From Marinactinospora thermotolerans DSM 45154 (GTDB lineage Bacteria; Actinomycetota; Actinomycetes; Streptosporangiales; Streptosporangiaceae): 64,000 nucleotides of DNA. The notes beneath the pieces are model-generated. The model worked only from the letters and a program-made list of their open reading frames with translations, was not told where the DNA came from and made no database searches. The DNA lies in NCBI RefSeq assembly GCF_900167435.1, contig NZ_FUWS01000003.1, forward strand, positions 248,001-312,000, given 5' to 3'. The translations under genes were made by a program, and so were the position numbers. Shown in pieces: positions 32,403 through 41,424 of the stretch (position 1 is the stretch's first letter; each line of letters starts with the position of its first letter).

Positions 32403-33053
32403 TCACGGCCGGAGGACGTGCCGGTCCAACCAGTCGATCGCCACGTCGCACACCTCGTCCAGGGCGCCCGGTTCCGTGAACAGGTGGGAGGCGCCCGGAA
32501 CCACGTGCAGCCGGTTGGGGCAGTACAGACGTTGCATCGCCCCCTGGTTCAGCGCGAGCACGTCATCGTCGGCGCCGCCCACCACGAGCAGTACCGGGGC
32601 GCGCACGGTCTCCAAGACGTTGTCGGCGAGATCGGGTCGGCCTCCGCGGGAGACGAGGGCGTGGATCGTCTCCGGTCGGGCGGCGGCGGTGATCAACGCC
32701 GCGGCGGCCCCGGTGCTCGCGCCGAACAGCGCGACGGGAAGGCCCGCGGCGGGGGAGGAGGCGGTCAACCAGTCCACGGCCCCGGTCAGCCGCTCCCCGA
32801 GTAGTTCGATGTCGAAACGCAGCTCCCCGGTGACCCGGTCCCGGGCTTCCTCCTCCTCGTCGAGCAGGTCGAACAGCAGGGTCGCGAACCGAGCCCGGTT
32901 GAGCGCCTCGGCCACCGCGCGGTTCCGCGGGCTCAGCCGGGAGCTTCCGCTTCCGTGGGCGAACACCACCACCCCTCTGGCCTCGGGGAACAGGGTGAGG
33001 TCACCGGGAAGAGCGGTCCGCGCCGTTTGGACCGTGACGTTGGTGGTGTCCAT
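32403..33053 (-). CDS. Alpha/beta hydrolase, dienelactone-hydrolase-like
   Basis: A 216-residue hydrolase. Oxyanion region VVVFAHGSGSSRLSPRNRAVAEAL, nucleophile elbow GASTGAA, acid in GGADDDV, and His in GASHLFTEPGAL complete the catalytic triad. This form (short, HGSGSSR) is common in actinobacteria next to phosphoribosyltransferases and is sometimes annotated dienelactone hydrolase; no substrate is known. ATG at 33053 with AGGAACG upstream. Confidence 0.88.
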   Translation of the reverse strand: MDTTNVTVQTARTALPGDLTLFPEARGVVVFAHGSGSSRLSPRNRAVAEALNRARFATLLFDLLDEEEEARDRVTGELRFDIELLGERLTGAVDWLTASSPAAGLPVALFGASTGAAAALITAAARPETIHALVSRGGRPDLADNVLETVRAPVLLVVGGADDDVLALNQGAMQRLYCPNRLHVVPGASHLFTEPGALDEVCDVAIDWLDRHVLRP

Positions 33054-33278
33054 CGTTCCTCGCCTTCGCGCTACGGGCCGGCCGGGTGGTCGGCCCGGGA
33101 TCGGTGGCGGAGGATGCGGCTACCCCGATGTGCCCCCGGTACCCGTCGATCGGCGCCTCCCCACGCAACCCGTTGCGACTTTGAGTAACGTTCCGATTGC
33201 AGATCGTTAGGGGGGGTAAGCGTCCCGGGGCGCCTTCGACGGCGCGACCACGGCAGACCACGAAAGGGAGTGATCGAC

Positions 33279-33590
33279 ATGGGTGCTCGCCTCGGACGGG
33301 CCGTCGCCACGACGATCGGCGCCGCGGTGCTCGCCACCGCGGGCGCGCAGCCCGCCTCGGCGGGGGACGTGGGGGACACGATCCACTGCGCCTCCTTCCT
33401 CGGCGGGCAGACGCGCTCGGGCGAGATCGTCGCGGTGCGCGGCGAGGGCGGGGCACCGCCCTACCTGGTGGAATGGGAGGACGGGCGCGAAACCATCTTG
33501 ACCGACGACGACAACTGCATCGTCCGCGCCGCCCCGCCGGAGCAGGCCCCGGTCCAGCCGGCCCCCGCCGAGGAGGCGGCCACCGTCTGA
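33279..33590 (+). CDS. Small secreted protein with DUF1918-like domain
   Basis: A 103-residue protein with a signal peptide (VATTIGAAVLATAGAQPASA, cleavage after ASA) followed by RSGEIVAVRGEGGAPPYLVEWEDGRETIL, the small barrel seen in DUF1918, and an acidic Pro/Glu tail. DUF1918 proteins are usually cytosolic, so the signal peptide is unusual. ATG at 33279 is preferred over GTG at 33270 because GGGAG is then 8-10 nt upstream. Two cysteines (HCASF and DNCIV) may form a disulfide. Confidence 0.72.
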   Translation: MGARLGRAVATTIGAAVLATAGAQPASAGDVGDTIHCASFLGGQTRSGEIVAVRGEGGAPPYLVEWEDGRETILTDDDNCIVRAAPPEQAPVQPAPAEEAATV

Positions 33591-33662
33591 GCAGGGGCCG
33601 CCGGTAGCAGTCCGCCCGCCCCGTGAGGGGACCACCCGGCGAAAACGGGTAGCGGGCCCGCC

Positions 33663-34151
33663 ATGCACACCACGACCATCGGGCTCCTCGCCGGAGCCGC
33701 GGGGACCACCGCGCTCGACGCGGTCAGCTACCTGGACATGGCGTTGCGCGGCCGGCCGGCCAGCAGCACTCCGCAGCAGAGCGTCCAACGACTCTCCGAG
33801 CTCGCAGGAGTCGACCTGGGGGAAGGGGAGGAGGCCGACAACCGCCGCTCCGGTTGGGGAGCCCTCTTGGGCTATGCCACCGGCGTCGGGGTCGGCCTCC
33901 TGTACGCGACCGCGGTTCGGCGACGCACCCCCTGGGCGATCGACGCCGCCGCGCTCACCGTGGCGGCCATGGTCGGCTCGACCGCGCCGATGACCCTGCT
34001 CGGCATCACCGACCCGCGACGCTGGAGCGCCACCGACTGGCTCTCCGACCTGCTGCCCCACCTCGCCTACGGAACGGTCGCGGCGGCCGCCCTGCGCCTG
34101 CCCGGCGCCGGGTGTGACGGCCGCGCGCATGCCGCCCGGGGCCGGGGGTAG
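33663..34151 (+). CDS. Hypothetical membrane protein
   Basis: A 162-residue protein with hydrophobic stretches at the N terminus, around residues 66-82 (LLGYATGVGVGLLYATAV), 95-112 and near 130-145, so three or four membrane passes. No domain is recognised. It lies between the secreted DUF1918-like gene and acetate kinase on the same strand, 52 bases before the latter. Confidence 0.7.
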   Translation: MHTTTIGLLAGAAGTTALDAVSYLDMALRGRPASSTPQQSVQRLSELAGVDLGEGEEADNRRSGWGALLGYATGVGVGLLYATAVRRRTPWAIDAAALTVAAMVGSTAPMTLLGITDPRRWSATDWLSDLLPHLAYGTVAAAALRLPGAGCDGRAHAARGRG

Positions 34152-34203
34152 CCGGATCCCGGGCCGCCGCGCCCGCGGCGGTCCGGAGTCCTTGGGAGGT
34201 GTC

Positions 34204-35325
34204 GTGCCGACATCATCGGCCATCCTGACCGTCAACGCCGGATCCTCCAGCCTCCAACTCCACCTGGTGGCCGGACAAGAGATCGTCGCCACCGCGCACG
34301 AGGAGCGCGTTCCCGACCGCGAGCGCGTCGAGGGGATGCTGGCGGAGATCCTGGACGGGCGGGAGGAGCGTGTCACCGGCGTCGCCCACCGGCTGGTGCA
34401 CGGCGGGGCGCACATCCGGACGCCGCTGATCGCCGACGACGCGGCGGTCGAGCAGGTGCGTGCCATCGTCGACGTCGACCCGCTGCACCTGGAACCCGCG
34501 CTCGCGGTCCTGGCCGCCGCGCGCCGCAGGCTCCCCGACGTACCGCACGTGCTGTGCCCCGACACGGCCTTCCACGCGGACCTGCCCGAGCCCGCCGCCG
34601 TCTACCCCCTGCCGCAGGAGTGGCGTCGCGAGTACGGGCTGCGCCGCTACGGCTTCCACGGCCTGTCCTACGCCTGGGCGCTGGGACGCGCCGCGGAACT
34701 GCTGGGACGGCGGGCCGGCGAGTTGCGGCTGGTCCTCGCCCACCTGGGCGGGGGCGCCTCGGTGTGCGCGGTCGACCGTGGACGCAGCGTCGACACCTCC
34801 ATGGGGTTCACCCCCCTGGAGGGGCTGCCGATGAGCAAACGGTCGGGCAGCGTCGACCCGGGGATGCTGCTGTGGCTGCTGGAGGGGTCCCGGCTCACCG
34901 TCGAACAGCTACGCGAGGGGCTGTACCACCGATCGGGGCTGCTGGGACTGTCCGCGGGGCGTTCCGGCGACACCCGGGACCTCGTTCGCGCGGCTGAGAC
35001 CGGCGACGCCGACGCCCGTCTCGCCCTGGAGGTGTTCGCCCGAGGGGCCGCCCGCGAGATCGCCGCCGTGGCCACCGCGCTGGACGGGCTGGACGCGATC
35101 GTGTTCACCGGTGAGATCGGGTGGGATCAGCCGGAGGTGCGCGAGGCGGTCTGCGCCCGCCTGGGAGTGCTCGGCGTGTCGATCCCCCAGCGCGCCGACG
35201 TGGCCGAGGACGGCCTTGTCAGCGCCCCGGGGGCGGCGGTGCCCGTGCTGGTGGTGCGCCCCCGCGAGGAGCTCCAGCTCGCCCGCGACGCCCTGGGCGC
35301 CCTGGGGGAGGCGCCCGCCCCGTGA
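34204..35325 (+). CDS. ackA: Acetate kinase
   Basis: A 373-residue ASKHA-fold kinase interconverting acetyl phosphate and acetate with ATP. Motifs: ILTVNAGSSSLQLHL, VAHRLVHGGAH, YGFHGLSYAWA, LAHLGGGASVCAVDRGRSVDTSMGFTPLEGL and MSKRSGSVDP, then FTGEIGWDQPEVR near the end. A bit shorter than the E. coli enzyme. Unusually no phosphotransacetylase gene (pta) is adjacent; relatives in actinobacteria sometimes partner with xylulose-5-phosphate phosphoketolase, not seen here either. GTG at 34204 with GGGAGGTG upstream. Confidence 0.93.
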   Translation: MPTSSAILTVNAGSSSLQLHLVAGQEIVATAHEERVPDRERVEGMLAEILDGREERVTGVAHRLVHGGAHIRTPLIADDAAVEQVRAIVDVDPLHLEPALAVLAAARRRLPDVPHVLCPDTAFHADLPEPAAVYPLPQEWRREYGLRRYGFHGLSYAWALGRAAELLGRRAGELRLVLAHLGGGASVCAVDRGRSVDTSMGFTPLEGLPMSKRSGSVDPGMLLWLLEGSRLTVEQLREGLYHRSGLLGLSAGRSGDTRDLVRAAETGDADARLALEVFARGAAREIAAVATALDGLDAIVFTGEIGWDQPEVREAVCARLGVLGVSIPQRADVAEDGLVSAPGAAVPVLVVRPREELQLARDALGALGEAPAP

Positions 35326-35382
35326 GGCCGTCCCGCTCACCGACCGCATGTCCCGTCCCGACGACGACCCTGAGGAGACACG

Positions 35383-35637
35383 ATGTCCGTCATCCGCGCA
35401 GAACACGTCGAGGAGCTCGTGAAGCGTACGGACCCCTCGCCCCTTCTCGTCGTCCTGGAGGGGAGGGCGCGGGTCGTGTCCCGGGACCAGTTGGAGGAGC
35501 CCGAGCACAAGGGGGCCCTGGTCGTCGCCGACCGTGACGAGATCCTCGGCGGGCGTGGCGCCGAGGAGGTGACCCGCGCGGACGCCGAGGCGCTCGCGCG
35601 TCGCCTGGACAGCGCGGTCGGCGAGCTCGGCGGGTGA
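35383..35637 (+). CDS. Small hypothetical protein downstream of acetate kinase
   Basis: An 84-residue, charged, soluble protein (MSVIRAEHVEELVKR; LLVVLEGRARVVSRDQLEEPEHKGALVVADRDEIL). No family recognised. A strong GAGGAG box lies before the ATG and it is 57 bases after ackA, so it probably shares its transcript. Its balanced use of hydrophobic and acidic residues supports a real gene. Confidence 0.7.
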   Translation: MSVIRAEHVEELVKRTDPSPLLVVLEGRARVVSRDQLEEPEHKGALVVADRDEILGGRGAEEVTRADAEALARRLDSAVGELGG

Positions 35638-36358
35638 CCCCCACCGCGGGGGAGCGGGGCAGCGGATCCGCCCCGAATCGCACTCGGGGTTTCGGGACAG
35701 GGTGTCCCGCGGCCCCTCCCCACGGAGACCGGGTGACCTCCACGCGCGCCGTCCGGCCGCGCGCCCGCGGTCCCGGCCCCTGCCCCGGGAGGTGGCCGAC
35801 GGTCTCGCTGCCTGATGGGGGCGCGTGAAGCGGCGGTCCCCGTGCGCGAGATCCCCGGACCGCCGTCGCCATGGTCGTGACCGGGCGCACGGCCATGGGG
35901 CCTCGGCCCGCCCTGATCTCCGCCACGACGTGGTGGTCGTCATGGCCGCGGTGGAAGGGCCGAACACGACCGCGCCGGACCGGCGGGTTCCGCTGCGGGC
36001 GGTCGCGATGGCGATCGGCCGAGGTCGGCGACGCCCTGGAGGGGGCGCCGAGCGCGGACGGCGCCGGCACGGGGACAGGGGGCGCGGTGGCTGGAACCGG
36101 TGGTGCCGGGAGGAGGGCCGATCCGCTTCTGCTCCGTGGTGGGGAGCCGGCCCGGACTCTTCCGGCGCGTGGGGCGGCCGCGCTCCGGGCGTCGGGACCG
36201 GGGCGGGGACACGGCTCCGAGGGAGCCGCGCGCCGGGGGAGAGGGCCGCGGAAGGAACGGCGCCCCTGGCGCGGCGTTTCCCGCGCGAACACGCGGTGGG
36301 ACGTGGGTCCCTGGAGGGACGGAGCGTAACGGCGAGGCGGCCCCGGCGCCCCTCGTCC
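35638..36358. other. 0.7-kb stretch without a recognisable gene
   Basis: Lies between convergent genes. Long frames exist on both strands but encode low-complexity Arg/Gly/Pro-rich products. No clear hairpin pair or repeat was found. Confidence 0.5.
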
Positions 36359-37177
36359 TCAACCGGGCAGCGCCACGGCCTCGCCCCGCGGCAGCAGCCG
36401 GATACGGCCGTCCAGCCCCGCCTCCCCCATACTCCGCTGGAAGTCCGACAAGGGCGACGTGAAGACGCCGTAGTCGTCGTAGTGGATCGGCATGACACGC
36501 TCGGGCCCGACCGTCTGGACCAGCCGGGTGCCCTGCCCTCCGTCCATCGTCACCAGAATCCCCCCGGGCAGGGTCGTCCCGCCCAGGTGGACCAGGGCGG
36601 CGTCGATCCCGGGGAAGCGACGGGGGATCTCGGCGATGTCGCGGAACATCAACGTGTCCCCGCTGACGTACAACCGGAACTCGGTGGGTTCGCCCACCCG
36701 CCCGAACTCCAGGACACTGCCCATGACCGGGGGCAACAGTCGGTGCAGCAGGGCGGGGCCGTGCCGTCCGGGGACCGAGGTGACCCGCAGCCGGGTGCCG
36801 CCGTTGAGCACGGTGCTCTCCTGCCAGGTGCGCAACGGCCGGGTCCGGGCGAAACCGTGGGCGTGCAGCCGGCGCGCGGCGTGGGGGGTGGTCAGGATCG
36901 GCAGATCGTGGTCGAGGCCGCGCCGGGCCACCCGGTCGAAGTGGTCCCCGTGCAGGTGGGACAGGACGATCGCGTCCAGTGGCGGAAGGTCGGCCAGGCC
37001 CAGCGCGGGATCCGTCCGGCGCCGCGACACCAGCCCTTTGCCCAGGTAGGCCCACTGTCCACGGTGCAGGAAGTTGGGGTCGGTCATGACCGTCACGTCA
37101 TCCCACCGGATGATGGTCGTGGCGTTGCCGACGAACAGGATCCAACGGTGGCCAGGGGCGTCGTCGTGGAAACGCAT
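36359..37177 (-). CDS. MBL-fold metal-dependent hydrolase
   Basis: A 272-residue metallo-beta-lactamase-fold protein. SHLHGDHFD carries the HxHxDH metal ligands, LYVSGDTLMF the bridging Asp, and MPIHYDDYGVF the last His. This layout (UlaG/N-acylphosphatidylethanolamine-hydrolase-like branch, with ILFVGNATTIIRWDDVTVMTDPNF) includes lactonases and phosphodiesterases. Cytosolic. It is the downstream neighbour of pucR on the same strand. Confidence 0.88.
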   Translation of the reverse strand: MRFHDDAPGHRWILFVGNATTIIRWDDVTVMTDPNFLHRGQWAYLGKGLVSRRRTDPALGLADLPPLDAIVLSHLHGDHFDRVARRGLDHDLPILTTPHAARRLHAHGFARTRPLRTWQESTVLNGGTRLRVTSVPGRHGPALLHRLLPPVMGSVLEFGRVGEPTEFRLYVSGDTLMFRDIAEIPRRFPGIDAALVHLGGTTLPGGILVTMDGGQGTRLVQTVGPERVMPIHYDDYGVFTSPLSDFQRSMGEAGLDGRIRLLPRGEAVALPG

Positions 37178-37257
37178 GGCCGCCCGCTACCCGGCGCGCA
37201 CCCCGCCATGCCCCGAGCGCGTGGACGCGGGGACGGCGCGGACCGCCGGCGGCGCGG

Positions 37258-38793
37258 TCAGTCGACGTCGAGCCAGTTCAGCGCGAACCACAGCCGCATC
37301 CGATGCTCGGGATCGGCCAGGTCGACGTAGAGATCGCGCTCGATGCGGCCGATGCGATAGCGGACGCTGTTGCGGTGGGACCCCAGGTCGGCGGCCGCCC
37401 GGTCCCAGTTGCCATGGCGGGCCAGCCACACCCGCAGCGTCTCGCGCAGGCCGCGCGCGGTCTCGGTGTCCTCGGCGAGGGGACCCAGGAGCGCCCGGGC
37501 GGCGTCGCGGGCCCGGGCCGCGTCGATCGCCACCTCGAAGGGGTCGTCGAGCTGCGACCACATGAGGGGCTGGTCCATCGCGCGGACACGGACCAGGAGC
37601 GCGGACGCCTGCCGGTCGGCCGAGGCCAGCCCCGAGGCGCGGGCCGGCCCGCTCAGCGCGGCCAGCCATCCCGCGCGGCGCAGCCGGTCCAGCACGGCCT
37701 CGGCGTCGGCGGGCGTCCGCCCGGCCGGGACGATCGCGCGCACGACGTCGGTCGAGGCGTCGACCAAGGGGGTGCCGAACAGGTCGGCCAGGGCCGGCCC
37801 GGACGGCCGCGCGCCCCGTCCACGCCAGCGCGCGTGGGCCACCCGCAGTTCCCCCTCGGGGGCGCCGACCACCTCCGCGACGAGCCCGTCCAGGTCGGGG
37901 ACGGGCCCATCGCCCAGCAGCAGCCGGGTGAGCAGCGCCTCGGGGGTGCCCCCGTGCTCGGCGGGGGAGCGCAGCAGCAGGCCCAGCAGCGCCACCGCCG
38001 TCCCCAGCACCGCGCGGTCGGTCATCCCGAAGGGCGCCGCCCGACCGATCAGGAGCACCTCCGAGGACTCCGCTCCCTCGCCGACGGCGTGCAGGAACAC
38101 CTCCTCGCCGGCCATCCGGGCCTTGGCGCTGCGGGGCCCGCCGGGAGTGCGCAGCTTCGCGATCAGCTCGGCGACCTCGTCGGTGAGCACCGGCACCGAA
38201 CGGGCGTGGGTCATCGAACGCTCGGTGGTCAGCGCGGCCCAGCAGTCCAGGGCCTGGGCCAGCGTCCGCAGCACCCGCTCGACGGGGGCGGCGGCGGTCA
38301 CGGCCTTGGCCAACGCGCGGTGCGCGTCCCCGAGCCTGCGCAGCTCCTGGACGTGGAGCTCCTCCAGCGCCTCGCCGACCGCCTGCGAGACGGCGACGAA
38401 CGGTGTCTCGCGGGGGACCTCCAGCAGCGGCAACCCCTGGGAACGGCACTGTTCGACCAGCGCGGGGGGCACCACGTCGTGCACCGGGGTCACCCCGAAG
38501 CCGAGGGCGCTCACCCCCGCCCCGATGAGACCGGTGACGTAGCGCGCGGTCGCCTCGGAGTCCTCGGGCAGGTTCACCCCGGCGGTGAGCAGAAGTTCCC
38601 GGCCGCGCAGGTAGGGGACCGGATCGGTGAGCTCGCTGACGAGAGCCCAGCGCACCGGCGGTTCGGCGGCCGGCGGCGGGACGAGCGTGCGCAGTCCCAG
38701 GGCGCGCCGCTCCGTCACCGCCCGGAGGGGGACCGTACGGTCGTCGTGAGGGCCGTCACCACCGAGCGTGAGCGAAGACAATGGGTGAACCAT
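37258..38793 (-). CDS. PucR-family transcriptional regulator
   Basis: A 511-residue regulator: an N-terminal PucR sensory domain (about 15-140, with ELLLTAGVNLPEDSEATARYVTGLIGAGVSALGFGV), a GGDEF-like/CdaR middle part, and a C-terminal PucR HTH (TLRVWLARHGNWDRAAADLGSHRNSVRYRIGRIERDL). PucR proteins activate purine or amino acid catabolism when substrate is present. It is divergent from the five-gene catabolic cluster, which it likely controls. The ATG at 38793 leaves 145 bp of shared promoter. Confidence 0.9.
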   Translation of the reverse strand: MVHPLSSLTLGGDGPHDDRTVPLRAVTERRALGLRTLVPPPAAEPPVRWALVSELTDPVPYLRGRELLLTAGVNLPEDSEATARYVTGLIGAGVSALGFGVTPVHDVVPPALVEQCRSQGLPLLEVPRETPFVAVSQAVGEALEELHVQELRRLGDAHRALAKAVTAAAPVERVLRTLAQALDCWAALTTERSMTHARSVPVLTDEVAELIAKLRTPGGPRSAKARMAGEEVFLHAVGEGAESSEVLLIGRAAPFGMTDRAVLGTAVALLGLLLRSPAEHGGTPEALLTRLLLGDGPVPDLDGLVAEVVGAPEGELRVAHARWRGRGARPSGPALADLFGTPLVDASTDVVRAIVPAGRTPADAEAVLDRLRRAGWLAALSGPARASGLASADRQASALLVRVRAMDQPLMWSQLDDPFEVAIDAARARDAARALLGPLAEDTETARGLRETLRVWLARHGNWDRAAADLGSHRNSVRYRIGRIERDLYVDLADPEHRMRLWFALNWLDVD

Positions 38794-38938
38794 CCAAAGA
38801 CGCGTTTGATGTGATGCTCTTCATCCACTTACTCCGCAGCTTACCGACTGTTTACCGTGCTGAAAGCCTGTTGACCTGGACATCTGGCGGGATGCCCGGG
38901 GTCGGGCGCGCCGAACATGTGAGAACGAGGAGGACCCT

Positions 38939-40414
38939 TTGGGCATCGATATCGCGGTGATCGCCGCCTATCTGCTGGGCATGCTCGCCCTGGGGTGGTG
39001 GGGCATGCGCCGCACCCAGAACCGGTCCGACTACCTCGTCGCGGGGCGCAGGCTCGGCGTCTTCATGTACTCGGGCACCATGGCGGCCGTCGTGCTGGGC
39101 GGCGCGTCGACGATCGGCGGGATCGGCCTCGGCTACACCTACGGCATCTCCGGCGCCTGGCTGGTCGGCGCGATCGGTCTGGGCATCATCCTGCTGCACC
39201 TGTTCTTCGCCCGCCGCATCTCGCGGCTGCGCGTCTACACGGTCTCGGAGATGCTCGACCTGCGCTACGGCGGCGGGTCGCGGGTGATCTCGGGCCTGGT
39301 CATGTGGGGCTACACCTTCATGCTCACGGTCCCCTCGACCCTGGCCTTCTCCACGGTCTTCAGCGGACTGTTCGACATGCCGCGCGCCGTGGCGATCATC
39401 CTGGGCGGCGCCATCGTCGTCACCTACTCCACGCTGGGTGGAATGTGGTCGGTGACGATGACCGACATCGCGCAGTTCATCATCAAGACGATCGGTCTGC
39501 TGCTGATCCTCACGCCCATCGCCGTCTGGCACGCCGGCGGCATCTCCGGCATGCGCGAGGCGCTCGGGCCCGCGCACTTCGACCCGCTCAACATCGGCGG
39601 CGGCACGATCTTCACCTATTTCCTCATCTACACGCTCGGCCTGCTCATCGGCCAGGACATCTGGCAACGCGTGTTCACCGGGCGCAACGACCGCGTCGCC
39701 ATGCGCGGTGGACTCGGCGCGGGCGTGTACTGCCTCATCTACGCGGTGGCCGGCGCGCTCATCGGCACCGCCGCGGCCGTGCTCTTCCCCGGCCTGGACA
39801 ACCCCGACGACGCTTTCACGCTCATCGTCGAGGACACGTTGCCGGTCGGCGTGGCCGGACTGGTGCTCGCCGCCGCCCTGTCCGCGGTCATGTCCACCGC
39901 CAGCGGCGCCCTCATCGCCTGCTCGACCGTCACCGCCACCGACCTGTGGCCGCAGGCGCGCCGCCTCTTCGGTCGCTCCCCCGAGCCCGCCGAGGGCGGG
40001 CAGCGGGACGAGGTCGCGGCCAACCGGATGTTCACCCTGGTCCTGGGCATCGCCTCGATCTGTGTCTCGCTCATGGTCAGCGACGTCGTCTCCGCGCTCA
40101 CCGTCGCCTACAACATCCTCGTGGGCGGCCTGCTCGTCGCCATCCTGGGCGGCCTGATCTGGAAGCGGGGCACGCGCGCCGGCGCGCTGGCCTCCATGCT
40201 GGCCGGCGCGGTCGTCGTCATCGTCACGATGGCGGTCAAGGGCATGCTCGCCAACGAGCCGATCTACTACGGACTGGGCGCCAGCCTCGTCGTCTACGTC
40301 GTGGTGAGCCTGTGCACCAAGCCCACCGACGCCGATGTCATCGCCACCTGGCAGGCACGCCTGCGCGGCGAGGGCGCGGACGAAGAGGCGCAGGCGCCGG
40401 CCCCGGCCAACTGA
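38939..40414 (+). CDS. Sodium:solute symporter, first gene of the guanidino-compound cluster
   Basis: A 491-residue SSS transporter with about 13 membrane helices; [43 protein letters not shown] and the [14 protein letters not shown] segment are family hallmarks. The best start is a TTG at 38939, four nt after GAGGAGG; no ATG or GTG fits. It precedes the agmatinase-family gene by 47 bases, so it probably imports the guanidino compound or a related amine or acid. Confidence 0.88.
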   Translation: MGIDIAVIAAYLLGMLALGWWGMRRTQNRSDYLVAGRRLGVFMYSGTMAAVVLGGASTIGGIGLGYTYGISGAWLVGAIGLGIILLHLFFARRISRLRVYTVSEMLDLRYGGGSRVISGLVMWGYTFMLTVPSTLAFSTVFSGLFDMPRAVAIILGGAIVVTYSTLGGMWSVTMTDIAQFIIKTIGLLLILTPIAVWHAGGISGMREALGPAHFDPLNIGGGTIFTYFLIYTLGLLIGQDIWQRVFTGRNDRVAMRGGLGAGVYCLIYAVAGALIGTAAAVLFPGLDNPDDAFTLIVEDTLPVGVAGLVLAAALSAVMSTASGALIACSTVTATDLWPQARRLFGRSPEPAEGGQRDEVAANRMFTLVLGIASICVSLMVSDVVSALTVAYNILVGGLLVAILGGLIWKRGTRAGALASMLAGAVVVIVTMAVKGMLANEPIYYGLGASLVVYVVVSLCTKPTDADVIATWQARLRGEGADEEAQAPAPAN

Positions 40415-40461
40415 GCCGACACCCCATCCATCCCCTACCACGACAGCGGAAGGAACACCTC

Positions 40462-41424
40462 GTGACCACCCCGATCGGTCCCACCGACTCCAGCCTGACC
40501 CCGCGCTTCGCCGGTCCCGCCACCTTCGCCCGGCTGCCGCGCCTGGACCAGGTCGAGCGCGCCGACATCGCGATCGTGGGCGTGCCGTTCGACACCGGGG
40601 TCTCCTACCGGCCCGGTGCCCGGTTCGGGCCCTCGGCGATCCGCGAGGCCAGCCGCCTGCTGCGTCCCTACCACCCGGGTCTGGACGTCTCGCCCTTCGC
40701 CGAGGTGCAGGTGGCCGACGGCGGTGACATCGCGGTCAACCCGTTCTCCATCGGAGACGCCGTGGAGCGGATCGACGAGGCGGCCAGCCAGCTCGTGGGC
40801 TCCGGCACCCGTCTGGTGACGCTGGGCGGCGACCACACGATCGCGCTGCCGCTGCTGCGCTCGCTGCACCGTGTCCACGGCCCCATCGCGATGCTGCACT
40901 TCGACGCCCACCTCGACACCTGGGACACCTACTTCGGTGAGCCCTACACCCACGGCACGCCGTTCCGCCGCGCCGTGGAAGAGGGCATCCTCGACACCGA
41001 GGCCATCGCCCACGTCGGCACCCGCGGCCCGCTCTACGGCAAGAAGGACCTGGAGGACGACCGGCGCTTCGGGTTCGGCATCGTCACCTCCGCCGACGTC
41101 ATGCGCAAGGGCGTCGACGAGATCGTCGACGCGCTGCGCCAGCGCATCGGCTCGCGCCCCCTCTACGTCTCCGTCGACATCGACGTGCTCGACCCGGCGC
41201 ACGCCCCCGGCACGGGAACGCCCGAGGCCGGCGGTCTGACCAGCCGCGAGCTGCTGGAGATCCTGCGCGGCCTGTCCACCTGCAACCTGGTCGGCGCCGA
41301 CGTGGTCGAGGTCGCCCCGGCCTACGACCACGCCCAGATCACCGCGACCGCGGCGTCCCACGTCGCCTACGACCTGGTCAGCGTGCTCGCGTTGAACGCC
41401 GGTCGGAAGGGCGAGGACGCATGA
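40462..41424 (+). CDS. speB: Agmatinase/guanidinobutyrase, ureohydrolase family
   Basis: A 320-residue binuclear Mn ureohydrolase. Metal ligands lie in [24 protein letters not shown] and [19 protein letters not shown]. It removes urea from a guanidino group. Family members act on agmatine, 4-guanidinobutyrate or guanidinopropionate and cannot be told apart from motifs; the downstream ThDP enzyme and aldehyde dehydrogenase favour 4-guanidinobutyrate. GTG start with GGAAGGA upstream; stop overlaps the next start (ATGA). The symbol speB marks the family, not the substrate. Confidence 0.9.
   Translation: MTTPIGPTDSSLTPRFAGPATFARLPRLDQVERADIAIVGVPFDTGVSYRPGARFGPSAIREASRLLRPYHPGLDVSPFAEVQVADGGDIAVNPFSIGDAVERIDEAASQLVGSGTRLVTLGGDHTIALPLLRSLHRVHGPIAMLHFDAHLDTWDTYFGEPYTHGTPFRRAVEEGILDTEAIAHVGTRGPLYGKKDLEDDRRFGFGIVTSADVMRKGVDEIVDALRQRIGSRPLYVSVDIDVLDPAHAPGTGTPEAGGLTSRELLEILRGLSTCNLVGADVVEVAPAYDHAQITATAASHVAYDLVSVLALNAGRKGEDA

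Noticed and set aside
35634-35828. 64-codon frame after the small gene behind ackA
   Set aside because: Overlaps the preceding stop, low complexity, no ribosome binding site.
38852-40441. 529-codon minus-strand frame
   Set aside because: Antisense to the second SSS transporter gene; low-complexity His/Asp/Gln-rich product.
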